A stretch of 64,000 bases of DNA from Flavobacteria bacterium BAL38 (GCA_000169355.1 AAXX01000006.1:80029-144028); one strand, 5' to 3'. Shown: positions 19,099 to 28,230, numbered from the stretch's first letter. Notes: generated by a model from the letters alone, not told the origin. Made by a program: numbers and translations.

Positions 19099-19740
19099 TT
19101 AACCTACAGTCACAGCACCTAAATACAAACTGGTAGCAAACAACTTGTCATCCGTTGAAACAAATGCTGCCCAAACCTGTACCTCTAGCCCACTTAAAAA
19201 GTTAGGCAACGATAAGGTAGCACTTTCGCTACTTCTATCACCAGCGTTCAAACTATACACGGTAGCTTTTGAGGTGGGTTCGTACACCACTACTACTAAT
19301 TGGTCAGTAGCTGCAGCCTCCCCTTGCCCACTGTTGTCCGTCCAAGTGAAGTCTAGGTTTTGCCCTGTTCCAGCGGTTACGGCACCGTTATTAATCCCTA
19401 GCAAGTCGCCTTTACTAATTAAGATTTTGGTGTAATCCCACTCGTAGTTAGGATCATTAAACACAATCGCCTCCTTCATCAAGTACGACATCGCTTGATT
19501 GCGTCGCGTTTTCAAACCAGTGTTACTACCAAAATAGCGTTTAATCACAGGTTGAACACCCCCTAGAAATTCGGTAGTCATGGCAAACTTGCTTCGTTGC
19601 TGTTGCTGAAAAGCCGTTGCTAAACGATTACTCTTTTTTGGTAAACTACGCATTACCTCTTTACCTCGCCATGTAGCGCCCACCACCGGACCTACTTTTC
19701 CCGAAAATGCACCTAAGATGCCTTTATTGTATGTACCCAT
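19099..19740 (-). CDS. DUF6266 family protein
   Basis: About 213 aa from the ATG at 19740 (MGTYNKGILGAFSGKVG); an ATG at 19803 would add 21 residues unlike the family. The N terminus with GxVGPVVGATWRGK is the hallmark of DUF6266, followed by a beta-rich C-terminal half (LDFTWTDNSGQG, LVVVVYEP, LEVQVWAAFVS). GC content is visibly higher than that of its neighbours. Function is unknown; members are multicopy in Flavobacterium genomes. No partner gene; its own terminator follows. Confidence 0.8.
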   Translation of the reverse strand: MGTYNKGILGAFSGKVGPVVGATWRGKEVMRSLPKKSNRLATAFQQQQRSKFAMTTEFLGGVQPVIKRYFGSNTGLKTRRNQAMSYLMKEAIVFNDPNYEWDYTKILISKGDLLGINNGAVTAGTGQNLDFTWTDNSGQGEAAATDQLVVVVYEPTSKATVYSLNAGDRSSESATLSLPNFLSGLEVQVWAAFVSTDDKLFATSLYLGAVTVG

Positions 19741-19930
19741 ACTCTTTACTAATTTAAAATTGTTACTTATTTTTTGTTTTTGATGCGCGCTATCAAAGAA
19801 CATTACAAAGGTATTTTGACCTTCTTAAAAAAGCAAGTGATTTTGAATTAACAAATTGATTTACAATGATTTGAATGGATTTAAAATGTTTTAAATAGTA
19901 ATGAAATGGAATAACCTAAAATAACCACAC

Positions 19931-20046
19931 TTGAATGGTTTTGACGGCTTTTGACCGATTTTGACAGCATTTGATTGGTTCGTACTATTTTTATAGGGGT
20001 TTTGTTCGTAATTGGTTCGTATGTTGTTCGTAAGCGCTTCGTAAAG
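19931..20046. repeat. Helically phased short-repeat array
   Basis: Five TTGAnnGnTT-like decamers start at exact 10-base steps (19931, 19941, 19951, 19961, 19971). Then GTTCGTA occurs at 19978 and at 20004, 20015 and 20026, with CTTCGTA at 20037, i.e. exact 11-base steps for the last four. It lies inside the 562-base gap between the DUF6266 and HTH genes. An open frame crosses it on the minus strand but its composition is not protein-like. Confidence 0.7.
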
Positions 20047-20157
20047 ACATAGTTGTATACGACCAATGAAGCAATAAATACAAAATCAAACTGGGGGAAA
20101 AGTGAAAGCGCAAAAATCAAGTTCAAACTTAATACTTGAAACAAAATGCATCCATTA

Positions 20158-20220
20158 GTTCTCGATACATTTTGTATTTGTAAATCCGAAGCTTTACAAA
20201 TACAAAACACTCGAAATGAC
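20158..20220 (-). repeat. REP-like palindrome with long stem
   Basis: A perfect 15-bp inverted repeat (20170-20184 with 20193-20207, 8-base loop) is flanked by GTTCTCGATACA and TCGAAATGAC ends. On the minus strand it begins GTCATTTCGAGTG and ends TGTATCGAGAAC, the same ends as the palindromes at 6333-6373 and 6491-6531 but with a different stem. Confidence 0.75.
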
Positions 20221-20302
20221 GAAGGTGGAATTATGAATTTAAAAGAAAAGAAGTAAAAAAAAGGGAAGGAAAACCCACGAGAACCTGCTGTAGGTTCAAA
20301 GT

Positions 20303-20566
20303 TTATAAAAGTTCACTGTTTTGAACTTTTTTCATTAATGACTTAGTAAAGAAACTTTTCGGATACAAAATTTTACCCCCAAGTTTAGAGAAAGGAATAG
20401 TATTTTCTTTGCGATAACGATACAATGTCGAATCACTGATATTAAAAATTCGTTTTACATCGGCAGCATCTAACCATACATCATCAACAGCTTGTTGTTG
20501 TAATGATAAAATGGTCATTTTTAAATCGTTAATTTCTGTTTTTAAAATTTCAACGTCTGTCTTCAA
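20303..20566 (-). CDS. Excisionase-like helix-turn-helix protein (HTH_17 family)
   Basis: 87 aa. An N-terminal coiled-coil stretch (DVEILKTEINDLKMTILSLQQQ) is followed by a MerR/excisionase-type winged HTH: WLDAADVKRIFNISDSTLYRYRKENTIPFSKLGGKILYPKSFF. Such genes are standard in Bacteroidota conjugative and integrative elements, where they regulate or assist excision. It lies about 800 bases left of the putative attachment site and is the only mobile-element-like gene nearby. It may also be a remnant of an older element. Confidence 0.8.
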   Translation of the reverse strand: MKTDVEILKTEINDLKMTILSLQQQAVDDVWLDAADVKRIFNISDSTLYRYRKENTIPFSKLGGKILYPKSFFTKSLMKKVQNSELL

Positions 20567-20890
20567 GGGCTTATAAATTATGATTCATTTACAAACATCT
20601 AAAAAAAAGCTATCTAAACAAAGATAACTTGAAAAAAAGTTCCGCGAAGTTTTTAACAATTAATCGTTGAATATCCATTTGCTAAAGTTGCTTATTTTTA
20701 AAATAAAAAAAAGATTGTAAATACAAGATAAACAGAAGTTTACAAGAATAACAGCAACTCTATTTACTTGATGCTTAGTTAATGTACACTAAATTTATAG
20801 TGTTGGTTTTATGACTATTAATTAAAATTATTGATAACTCAGTTACCAATAAAAAGAAAAAATTAGTTAAAAATTGAAACAAAAAAAGCA

Positions 20891-21297
20891 AAACGTCCGA
20901 AGTTTCGGTCCGAAGCTTCAGACTCTGTGTATCTCTCTCAACGCAATCCACTAAAAAAAACTCCGTGAAGCTCGGTGTAAAACATATAAAATTAAGTATC
21001 ACTTATTCAAGAGATGCTTACCAGCATAACAAACTAGGCGGTTAGGCTTATGTGAACTATGAAAAGTAAAACGTCCACTCTGTGTAGCTCTCTCAATACA
21101 ATCTAATTAAAAAAAACTCGATGAAGCTCGGTGTAAAACATATAAAATTAAGTATCACTTGTCCAAGAGATGCTTACCAGCATAACAAACTATACATTTA
21201 GGCTTAAGTGAACTATGAAAAGTGAAACGTCCACTCTGTGTAACTCTCTCAACGCAATCCACTACAAAAAAACTCCGTGAAGCTCGGTGTAAAACTA
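20891..21297. repeat. Tandem 156-bp dispersed-repeat array (about 2.5 units)
   Basis: Units are marked by ACGTCC at 20893, 21071 and 21227 and GTATCAC at 20996 and 21152 (156-base period). Each has ACTCTGTGTAnCTCTCTCAA and an AACTCCGTGAAGCTCGGTGT tail. The first unit carries a 22-base palindromic insert with CGAAGTTTCGGTCCGAAGC. It is related to the copy at 9098-9332. Together with terminator and tRNA-like fragment it fills the 1,002-base gap 20567-21568. A short open frame overlapping it looks spurious. Confidence 0.85.
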
Positions 21298-21332
21298 TTT
21301 TGGCTATGTGTTTTAAAAAAAAAAGCATAAAA

Positions 21333-21360
21333 AAAACCGATTCATTTCTGAACCGGTTTT
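21333..21360 (-). terminator. Terminator next to the tRNA-like fragment
   Basis: AAAACCGATTCA (21333-21344) pairs with TGAACCGGTTTT (21349-21360) with one mismatch and a 4-base loop. The T-run follows on the minus strand. It sits directly behind the tRNA 3'-end-like sequence. Confidence 0.75.
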
Positions 21361-21363
21361 AGC

Positions 21364-21395
21364 CTGCGGAGAAAGAGGTTCTCGAACTCTTTTGT
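21364..21395 (-). other. tRNA 3'-end-like fragment, putative attachment site of a genomic island
   Basis: The minus strand reads an acceptor-like end CTTTCTCCGCA preceded by a T-arm-like AGAGTTCGAGAACCTCT, then the terminator at 21333-21360. This resembles the 3' end of a Bacteroidota tRNA-Ser (TTCGAA...CTCTCCGC). The T loop is imperfect and no D-arm or anticodon arm lies upstream, so it is not a functional tRNA. A 3' fragment plus native terminator is what integration of an island into a tRNA gene leaves at the distal end; that would place the island to the right and the intact tRNA beyond the window. Confidence 0.4.
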
Positions 21396-21568
21396 AACTA
21401 TCAATGTTTTCAGTACTTCCTGTTTTGTCATTCGCCATAGGGTAACCTATAGGGTAACTACTTTTTTAAAGTATAAATTATACAAGGTAAAAATAGTGTT
21501 TTGGTTCTAAAAAAACAAATTTTTGAATCAGTTATTTTTTAATTATTTTTGAAAATAAATACTATAAG

Positions 21569-21949
21569 ATGAAATCACTATTCATTAAATTATTTTCATT
21601 AACAGCATCATTATTTATTTTAAATTTAGGGACAGCATGTAATGATGAAATTGAATCAAATGATAATTATTATATCAAGTACATAATTCGTGGAAATGGG
21701 GCTTATGGTCGTTTCAGTAATTGGACAGTATCAACTCCTGATGGAAACTACACTAATAATGGTATTCAAGTTCGTAGTTGGAATCAAACTTATGGACCGG
21801 TTAATAGAGGTTTTAGATGTAATGTACAAATAAATGATTATATAAGTGGAGCTCCATCAATAGAAATTCATGTTTCGAAAAACGATGAGCCTTTTACACT
21901 AAAAGCAAATAGAAACGCAAATACTTGTTCTTATACAATAGATTTTTAA
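21569..21949 (+). CDS. Small putative lipoprotein
   Basis: 126 aa with a lipoprotein signal (MKSLFIKLFSLTASLFILNLGTAC, lipobox LGTAC) and a short beta-rich, Asn/Tyr-rich mature part of about 100 residues containing three further Cys. No family was recognised. First gene to the right of the putative attachment site. Probably surface-anchored or periplasmic. Confidence 0.65.
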   Translation: MKSLFIKLFSLTASLFILNLGTACNDEIESNDNYYIKYIIRGNGAYGRFSNWTVSTPDGNYTNNGIQVRSWNQTYGPVNRGFRCNVQINDYISGAPSIEIHVSKNDEPFTLKANRNANTCSYTIDF

Positions 21950-22026
21950 ACTGTAAGCATCCACAGTCAAGTAAATATTAGAATAAAAAATCAAAGAATA
22001 CCTATTGAGAAGCATATCATAACATA

Positions 22027-22359
22027 CTAATACATCAAATGCATTTTCTCTTTATTTCTCCAACCCGCTTGATTTTCATACTCAACAAAATAGATTTTAA
22101 TATCAGCTTGATTAGGATAATCTACAAAATAGATTTTCTTTTTTGCTTGATTAGGATACTGCGTAAAAAACCATTTTCCGTTATTCTCTCCAGCTTGGTT
22201 TTCATACTTTACTTTGTATACTTTTAAATCGGCTTGGTTTTCGTATTGTACAACATAAACCTTAACATCAGCCTGATTAGCATACTGAGCACTAAAGACT
22301 TTTTGGGCACTTACCTGTGACGCAAAAAACAAAACGAAAAAACAAGCTATGTATTTCAT
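22027..22359 (-). CDS. DUF6150-like secreted repeat protein
   Basis: About 110 aa from MKYIACFFVLFFASQVSAQ, a clear signal peptide; an upstream ATG at 22389 would push the signal inward. The mature part is five to six copies of a YxNQAxxKxYxV repeat (YANQADVKVYVV, YENQADLKVYKV, YPNQAKKKIYFV, YPNQADIKIYFV) ending in AGWRN, as in DUF6150. Function is unknown; a small periplasmic beta protein. Confidence 0.8.
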   Translation of the reverse strand: MKYIACFFVLFFASQVSAQKVFSAQYANQADVKVYVVQYENQADLKVYKVKYENQAGENNGKWFFTQYPNQAKKKIYFVDYPNQADIKIYFVEYENQAGWRNKEKMHLMY

Positions 22360-22389
22360 ATATAATATTTTATTACTAATATAATACAA

Positions 22390-23253
22390 TTTATTATATA
22401 TAATAAACGTTATTAAATATAATATTTCTTATGATAAATAATAATTTACATGATTTGGTAGCTTTAAAAAAATGTAACACAATCTAAATTAATTTAGATT
22501 GATTCAGATTTTATCTAATCACAATTTATAATAATTTATTTTATAAATAAATTTAAGGTCGGAAAGATGGTGTAATAGCCAAGAATGAGAACTAAATTTA
22601 TTAGCAATATAGAATATTTGGTGAAAAAAATGTTCCTTCCATTAGAATTCGGACATTGCGCTTACTTGCTATTAGCAAACGTTACATCTTTTTCCTAATT
22701 AGGTTTGAGTAATTCTCAAAGTAATAAAGTATCGATGTTGTTGAATTTTCTATTTTATATTTTTTTTCATCCTTAAAAGCTCTGAAAAAATACCCCTTGG
22801 ATCTTACTTTATCAATTTGAATTGCATCCCAAAACTCTATGAAAGCTTGTTTATATGCGCAACCTTTAAGTCTATTTTCAAAAATACTATTATAACAAAT
22901 ATAATTTACCGTTTATATATATGTTATAAAATATAATATTTTTCATAATTTTTAATTATTTGTTTATTTTTTTTGCTAATATTTTGTGTTGTTTTTTAAA
23001 TTTTAGATTAAATATTTAACAATAATTAATACAAAAAATGTTAAATATTCACATAATTCTTATATATTTTAATGTTTTAACAACATAAATTTAAAATAAG
23101 TATGTTTTTCATCGATTTTTAACTTGACAAAACACATATAGTATAGAGCATTGCGTTATAAATAAATTATTTAAAAAGTGTAACAAAACATTTTTGTAAA
23201 TGTATAAGTATAAAAGCAACGTTATCTTACAAACTAATCAATCAACTTAAAAA
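22390..23253. other. 864-base AT-rich gap with one coding remnant
   Basis: Very AT-rich. Apart from the start-less open frame at 22682-22912 no gene, repeat or RNA was recognised. The last 150 bases probably hold the promoter of the VWA gene at 23254. Confidence 0.6.
22682..22912 (-). pseudogene. 76-codon start-less coding remnant
   Basis: A minus-strand open frame bounded by stops, with no ATG, GTG or TTG at its head. It has protein-like composition (NRLKGCAYKQAFIEF, DKVRSKGYFFRAF, SILYYFENYSNLIRKK). The family is not recognised. Probably the 3' end of a gene whose 5' part is lost. Confidence 0.4.
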
Positions 23254-23883
23254 ATGAAAAAACATCAAGTACACAATTTAATTATTCTCGATGAAAGTGG
23301 CTCCATGAATAGTATCAAAAAAACTATTCTAAATGGATTTAACGAATTGATTAATTCTGTAAAATCGATTGAAAAAGAATTTCCTGAACAAGAGCATTAT
23401 ATTTCTATTATATCTTTTAATAGTAAAAATGAAAATAATGTAATTCATTTTAATGAGCCAGTTAGTAAAATAGAAACAATTGATGATAAAAACTATAATC
23501 CTGAATCTTCTACACCCCTTTTTGATGCTATGGGGTTTAGTATATTAAAATTAAAGAATTTTTTAAGCGATAAAAATAATTATAGTGTTCTGGTAACCAT
23601 TCTAACAGATGGTGAAGAAAATGCTTCAAAAGAATACTCATTAACGTCAATTAAAAGAATTATAGAAGAACTAAAATCAGAAAATTGGACATTTACCTAC
23701 ATAGGCACAGACCACGATATAGATAAAACTACAATGGACTTAAACATTAACAATAAAATTCGTTTTGATAAAAATGGAAGAGGCATAAAAAATATGTTTG
23801 AAATTGAAACAAACTCGAGAATAAAATACAGTCTAGCTATAAGAGAAGGTAAATTAATTTCAGATGATGATTACTATAAATAG
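23254..23883 (+). CDS. VWA-domain protein (TerY/YegL-like), paralogue of 52495-53151
   Basis: 209 aa: an almost bare von Willebrand A domain with MIDAS DESGSMNSI (DxSxS), the threonine loop PESSTPLFDAMG and TDGEENAS. No signal peptide or membrane segment, so probably cytosolic. It shares the layout and phrases (EFPEQE, TILTDGEENAS, WTFTYIG) with the VWA gene at 52.5 kb. The ECF sigma factor follows 79 bases downstream. Similar proteins occur in TerY-type phosphorylation modules with PP2C and kinases. Confidence 0.83.
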   Translation: MKKHQVHNLIILDESGSMNSIKKTILNGFNELINSVKSIEKEFPEQEHYISIISFNSKNENNVIHFNEPVSKIETIDDKNYNPESSTPLFDAMGFSILKLKNFLSDKNNYSVLVTILTDGEENASKEYSLTSIKRIIEELKSENWTFTYIGTDHDIDKTTMDLNINNKIRFDKNGRGIKNMFEIETNSRIKYSLAIREGKLISDDDYYK

Positions 23884-23962
23884 TTTGTAATTACCAAATA
23901 GTTAATTCCTTTTTACGTCATTAGACAAAATCACTTTTAGTAACCTTTAATTCATACTGCAT

Positions 23963-24499
23963 ATGTTAAATCTTATTAATCAAGCTAAGTCAGGAAACCA
24001 AATTGCATTTTACCAAATCTGGAATTATTATCATAAAAGTGTTTATTATTTTATCTTGAATAAGACGCATAATGAAAATCTTTCAACGGAAATTACTAAC
24101 ACTACTTTTATGAAAGCTTTCTTAAAGATTAAACAATACAACCCTGAGTATGAATTTAGTACTTGGTTATTTACGATTGCGAAAAATACATTGTATGGTA
24201 GTAATAAATCAAAGGCATTCTTATTTGTGGACATTTCTGAAATTGAAACTATGTCTGATTTTTACGCAAATGAATTCAATGAATTGGAACAAGAAAAAGA
24301 AAACATACTCTTGAAGAGCATAAATGAATTAAATGAAAAATACAAAAAGGTTATTACACTTCGTCTTGAAAATTACAAAAACAATCAAATAGCTCAAAAA
24401 ACTGGATTATCAGAAGCTAACGTAAGAGTAATTATCAATCGTGCAAAAAATCAATTAACCAATAAAGTAAATTCATTATCTAAAATAGATGCTGCTTAA
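23963..24499 (+). CDS. ECF-type RNA polymerase sigma factor
   Basis: 178 aa. The sigma-70 region 2 (ALVYFILNK-type helix; ITNTTFMKAFLKIKQYNPEYEFSTWLFTIAKN) and region 4 (LNEKYKKVITLRLENYKNNQIAQKTGLSEANVRVIINRAKNQL) are both present. No anti-sigma gene is adjacent; the next gene encodes a membrane-anchored protein that could be a target or partner. Likely regulates local genes, but no target promoter was identified. Confidence 0.88.
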   Translation: MLNLINQAKSGNQIAFYQIWNYYHKSVYYFILNKTHNENLSTEITNTTFMKAFLKIKQYNPEYEFSTWLFTIAKNTLYGSNKSKAFLFVDISEIETMSDFYANEFNELEQEKENILLKSINELNEKYKKVITLRLENYKNNQIAQKTGLSEANVRVIINRAKNQLTNKVNSLSKIDAA

Positions 24500-24553
24500 A
24501 TAATAAGTTATCTTTTTTATAAAAATATATTAACCCAAATTAAATAACTAATT

Positions 24554-25918
24554 ATGAAAAACAAAAATCAAAAAATTTTAATTTTAGCTATCATAAGTAC
24601 TATAGCTATATTCATCTTGACCTATAAATGTGAGAGTAAATCAAACACTAAAGTAGATACGAAAATTAACAAACCAACAACTAAAAACACTTATTCAAAG
24701 CCAATTGAAGGATTGGATATCCACTATCAGCAATTTGAGGTTGATACTCAAAAAGAAAATACATTAACAACAAATGAAGGAACTCAAATTCGCATTCCAA
24801 AAAATGCATTTTTAGATGAAGATGGTCAACCAGTAATTGGAAAAGTTAAAATTGAATATCGAGAATTTAGAAATCCTCTTGATTTTTATATTGCAGGAAT
24901 TCCAATGGAGTTAGAAAATAATGGTGAAAAAAAAGTTTTTGTATCTGGTGGTATGTTTGAAATGAATGCTATTACAGAAAACAATAAGAATGCATCTGTT
25001 AATCCAAAAAATTTAATAAAAGTAGATTTGTTAAGCACATCAAAATCAACAGACTTTAATGTTTACGATTTAGATAAAAAAACAAATACATGGGTATTAA
25101 AAGGAAAAGATAGCATTAATGTTAAAAATAAAGAAAAAGAATTAACTGCTTTAAGCATTCCTCCTATTCCGCAAATTGCAAAACCTTATTCTTTTTCAAT
25201 AAAGGACGATACAGGAGAATATCCAGAAATTAAAGAATATGAAAATGTAAAGTTCACACCTATAAACTTGAATACTTGTGCAATTTCAAATGCACAAGAA
25301 ATGAAAGTAATACCAAGAGAACATGGAATTTATGAAGTAGTTTCAATTACTAAGCTTGGTAAATATAGAAATGAAAGGTCTTGCTTATGTTATTTAGCAT
25401 TTGAAGAAGGAAAAGATTATAACGAAGCTTTAAGAAAATATCAAAAAAAATACGGCCCACTTATTCAAAAGAAAAACGATATATTAAAGATGTGGGATAA
25501 GTATGAATTAGATTTAGCTAAAGTTGCAATATTAAAATCTAACTTAAATGAAAAAATAACAAGAACCTTAGAGGTTAATCAGTTTGGCTTTGTGAATATA
25601 GATTATGAATCTAGCTTTCCTATTGGAGTAGAATTAAAACCAAATTTTGTTGATGCTGATGGGAAAAAATTAGAGTTAAAAAATGTGGCTTTGATAGAAA
25701 AAGAAACCAATGCAATTTACAGATACACTAACAAAATAAAATTCAATCCAAAGAAAACAAACATATTAATTGGAATTACTGCTGATAATAAACTGGCATT
25801 TATAAAAAGTAAGGATTTAAATAAACTTTCAAACAATTCTGCATCTATCCAAATGTATATCTATGAAAATAAACTCGTTAGTTATGACGACATTTTCAAA
25901 TTTATTTTTAAAAATTAA
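24554..25918 (+). CDS. Membrane-anchored protein with ZU5-like domain
   Basis: 454 aa with an N-terminal hydrophobic segment (ILILAIISTIAIFILTYKC; Cys at its end suggests a lipoprotein). The segment GTQIRIPKNAFLDEDGQPVIGKVKIEYREF-NPLDFYIAGIPM is the pattern of a ZU5-like domain widespread in Bacteroidota exported proteins. The middle and C-terminal parts are unknown, with a helical stretch (LRKYQKKYGPLIQKKNDILKMWDKYELDLAKV). It follows the sigma factor by 55 bases and precedes the MORN/protease gene by 11, so the sigma factor, this gene and the next may be one operon. Confidence 0.65.
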   Translation: MKNKNQKILILAIISTIAIFILTYKCESKSNTKVDTKINKPTTKNTYSKPIEGLDIHYQQFEVDTQKENTLTTNEGTQIRIPKNAFLDEDGQPVIGKVKIEYREFRNPLDFYIAGIPMELENNGEKKVFVSGGMFEMNAITENNKNASVNPKNLIKVDLLSTSKSTDFNVYDLDKKTNTWVLKGKDSINVKNKEKELTALSIPPIPQIAKPYSFSIKDDTGEYPEIKEYENVKFTPINLNTCAISNAQEMKVIPREHGIYEVVSITKLGKYRNERSCLCYLAFEEGKDYNEALRKYQKKYGPLIQKKNDILKMWDKYELDLAKVAILKSNLNEKITRTLEVNQFGFVNIDYESSFPIGVELKPNFVDADGKKLELKNVALIEKETNAIYRYTNKIKFNPKKTNILIGITADNKLAFIKSKDLNKLSNNSASIQMYIYENKLVSYDDIFKFIFKN

Positions 25919-25929
25919 AACTATAATGT

Positions 25930-27740
25930 ATGAAAAAAATATTGTTATTATTTCTAGTTTTATGTATAAATATTGGTTTGTTTTCTCAAAGTAAAGACAC
26001 CATTTATTACAATTCTAATTGGGAACTTGCTAATTCTTCAGAACATGACTATTATATTATAAAAGAAGGGAATAGAAAAAATGGTGCGTATACAACTTAT
26101 TATATTACAGGAGAAATTCGATCTAATTTCTACTGCAATGAAATCAACTATGAGGATATCTTAAAATCAAAATTTGACTCAGAATATAAAGAATATTCAA
26201 ATAATGGTAAAACCATTATTCAAGGAAACTATGTAAATGGATTAAAAGATGGTAAATGGAACTATTTTTCAGAATCGGGTAACTTAACTTCAGAAGAAGT
26301 TTATGAAAAAGGCATTTTAAATGGTATGTATGCACGCTATTATGATAATAACAAACTGTATGAGAAGGGAAATATGACAAATGGAAAGAAAAACGGTGAT
26401 TGGGTTTCCAAATATTATGATGGTGCTTTAAAAAGCATTTATAACTATAAAGACAGCCTTGTAACACCTATCTGTCATATTTGTAATGAATACAAAAAAT
26501 GTAAAGCTGTTATAAATAATCCGTTTAATAAAAATAGTATTCAAAGTGATTGGACTTGTAATGATACTTTGGCATATACACAAATAGATGAAGGATTGTT
26601 AGTAACATTTAACAAAGTAACGAATAGCAATTTTTATATTGATTTAGAAGTTCCTTGGAAAGAATATGATGATATTTCATTTGAAGTTACTTTTAAAAAT
26701 ACAGAAAACTCAGCACTTGAATATGGTCTTGTTTGGAATGAGACTTTAATAGAAAACACATATAATCAATTTATGGTTACAAACCTAGGTGAATTTGTAA
26801 TTTATAATTTAGTAGATAATGTTTATATGGAAAATAAATTCGAAAAAACAGAATCTCTTCTTTTAGAGCCTGGTGAGGAAAATATTTTAAAAATTTCAAC
26901 CAAAGGTAATCTAGTATATTATTCTATAAATGGAGATATAGTAGATACTCAAAAAATCACAAATTTTGAAGGTAGCCTATTTAAAATTATTGTTTATAAC
27001 AATGAAAGTTTAGATGACGAATCTATTATTTTAAAAAATTTCATTTTTAAAGATACTGAAGAATATTCTAGTGTAGAAAATGGATTAGAACCAGGTAAAT
27101 TTGAATGGACAGGAAGTGAAGTGGGTTTTATGTGTCTAATGAAGGATATATTGTAACCAACTATCACGTTGTTGAAAATGCCAATGAAGTATGGGTAAAA
27201 TGTAAACAAGATGGCATTTATCAAAAATTTAAAGCAGAAATAATTCAAAAAGATGTTAGTAATGATTTAGCACTAATAAAAATTAATGATTCAGCTTTTA
27301 AAACCTTAAAAGAAATACCCTATTCAATACTTTCGGGAACATCGCCTTTAGGAAGTAATGTTTTTACTTTAGGATATCCTTTAGCCTATGTAATAGGTGA
27401 AAATGTTAAATATACATCAGGAAATATAAGCTCAAATTGCGGCATGTACAATGATGTGACTAGTTATCAAATGACTGTACCTGTTCAACCTGGTAACAGT
27501 GGTGGTCCATTATTTGATACAAATGGAAATATTGTTGGTGTAGTAGTTGCACAACTAAACAAAGAATTATATGGAAGTGAAAATGTGAATTATGCTATTA
27601 AATCAAATATTGTAAAGAACATAGTTGATATGGTACCCAACCTAACTTTGAAAAAGAGAAATACTAAAATGAATAAATTAACTCAAGTTGAAAAAATCAA
27701 TTTGTTATCAGATTATGTGGTTATGATTCAGACTTTTTAA
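25930..27740 (+). pseudogene. MORN-repeat / HtrA-like serine protease, split by a 5-base duplication
   Basis: The first frame (25930-27156) has a signal peptide (MKKILLLFLVLCINIGLFSQ), MORN-type repeats (NGLKDGKWNYFSESGNLTSEE, NGMYARYYDNNKLYEKGN, NGKKNGDWVSKYYDG) and a beta-sandwich-like middle. It ends ...FEWTGS then EVGFMCLMKDIL. The second frame continues GFYVSNEGYIVTNYHVVENA, the start of a trypsin-like protease with His in TNYHVV, Asp in NDLALIKI and Ser in PGNSGGPLF. At 27113-27122 GAAGT is doubled; removing one copy restores FEWTGSGFYVSNEG in one frame. Probably one exported protein, now broken or slipped. A read error is possible but a 5-base duplication is unusual for one. Confidence 0.75.
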
Positions 27741-27835
27741 TGAATTGTTTTTTTTAAATCAAAATTATATAAATAAATGAACTCATTGAAAAATACCTTT
27801 CAAATGATACATTTTTTATCAAAAAAACATTTATA
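27669..27835 (+). repeat. Duplicated segment, copy 1
   Basis: The 3' end of the protease frame (coding MNKLTQVEKINLLSDYVVMIQTF) and the following bases (coding ELIEKYLSNDTFFIKK) recur at 29347-29515 in diverged form. Both copies look like decayed tandem-duplicated gene ends. Confidence 0.6.
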
Positions 27836-27900
27836 AAATGTTGCTTAACTCAAACTGTGATTTTTATTCGGATATTCCACAATTAACTAAATAATTAAAT

Positions 27901-28230
27901 ATGATAACCCTAAAAGAATATTTAAAGAACCATTTAACTCATGAAGAAACAAATAAATTTATAGCAAACACAAAAAGATTTAGAATGTTTTTCAATAGAA
28001 ACAAAAATAAATCTGCCTATTACTCTTTTAGATGTGCTTTTGACTTTAATATCGTTCCAGAGGGTGAATGTTATTGGAATGATAAATTGAAAAAAATTAA
28101 TGATGTAGTTTTTACATATCATCCGAATGGGAAAATTAGAGCAATTATTCCGATAGTAAATGGCGAGATACATAAATATTGTTATTTTTTAGACCAAAAT
28201 GAACAACTACAAAATATAATTGAACATTGA
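27901..28230 (+). CDS. Hypothetical protein, 109 aa
   Basis: Short basic protein with a MORN-like C-terminal stretch (INDVVFTYHPNGKIRAIIPIVNGEIHKYCYF) and N-terminal helices. No family recognised; no signal peptide. It lies in the decayed, duplicated block between two related membrane proteins. Possibly an immunity- or accessory-type protein, but nothing in the sequence proves a role. Confidence 0.5.
   Translation: MITLKEYLKNHLTHEETNKFIANTKRFRMFFNRNKNKSAYYSFRCAFDFNIVPEGECYWNDKLKKINDVVFTYHPNGKIRAIIPIVNGEIHKYCYFLDQNEQLQNIIEH

Noticed and set aside
19881..20210. 109-codon minus-strand frame beside the HTH gene
   Set aside because: Overlaps the phased repeat array and the 15-bp palindrome; no coding features, so called intergenic.
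20775..21002. 75-codon minus-strand frame over the tandem repeat array
   Set aside because: Lies inside the repeat units and its codons change with each repeat copy; composition is not protein-like.
21364..21395. Functional tRNA gene
   Set aside because: Only the 3' acceptor and an imperfect T-arm are present; no D or anticodon arms within reach.
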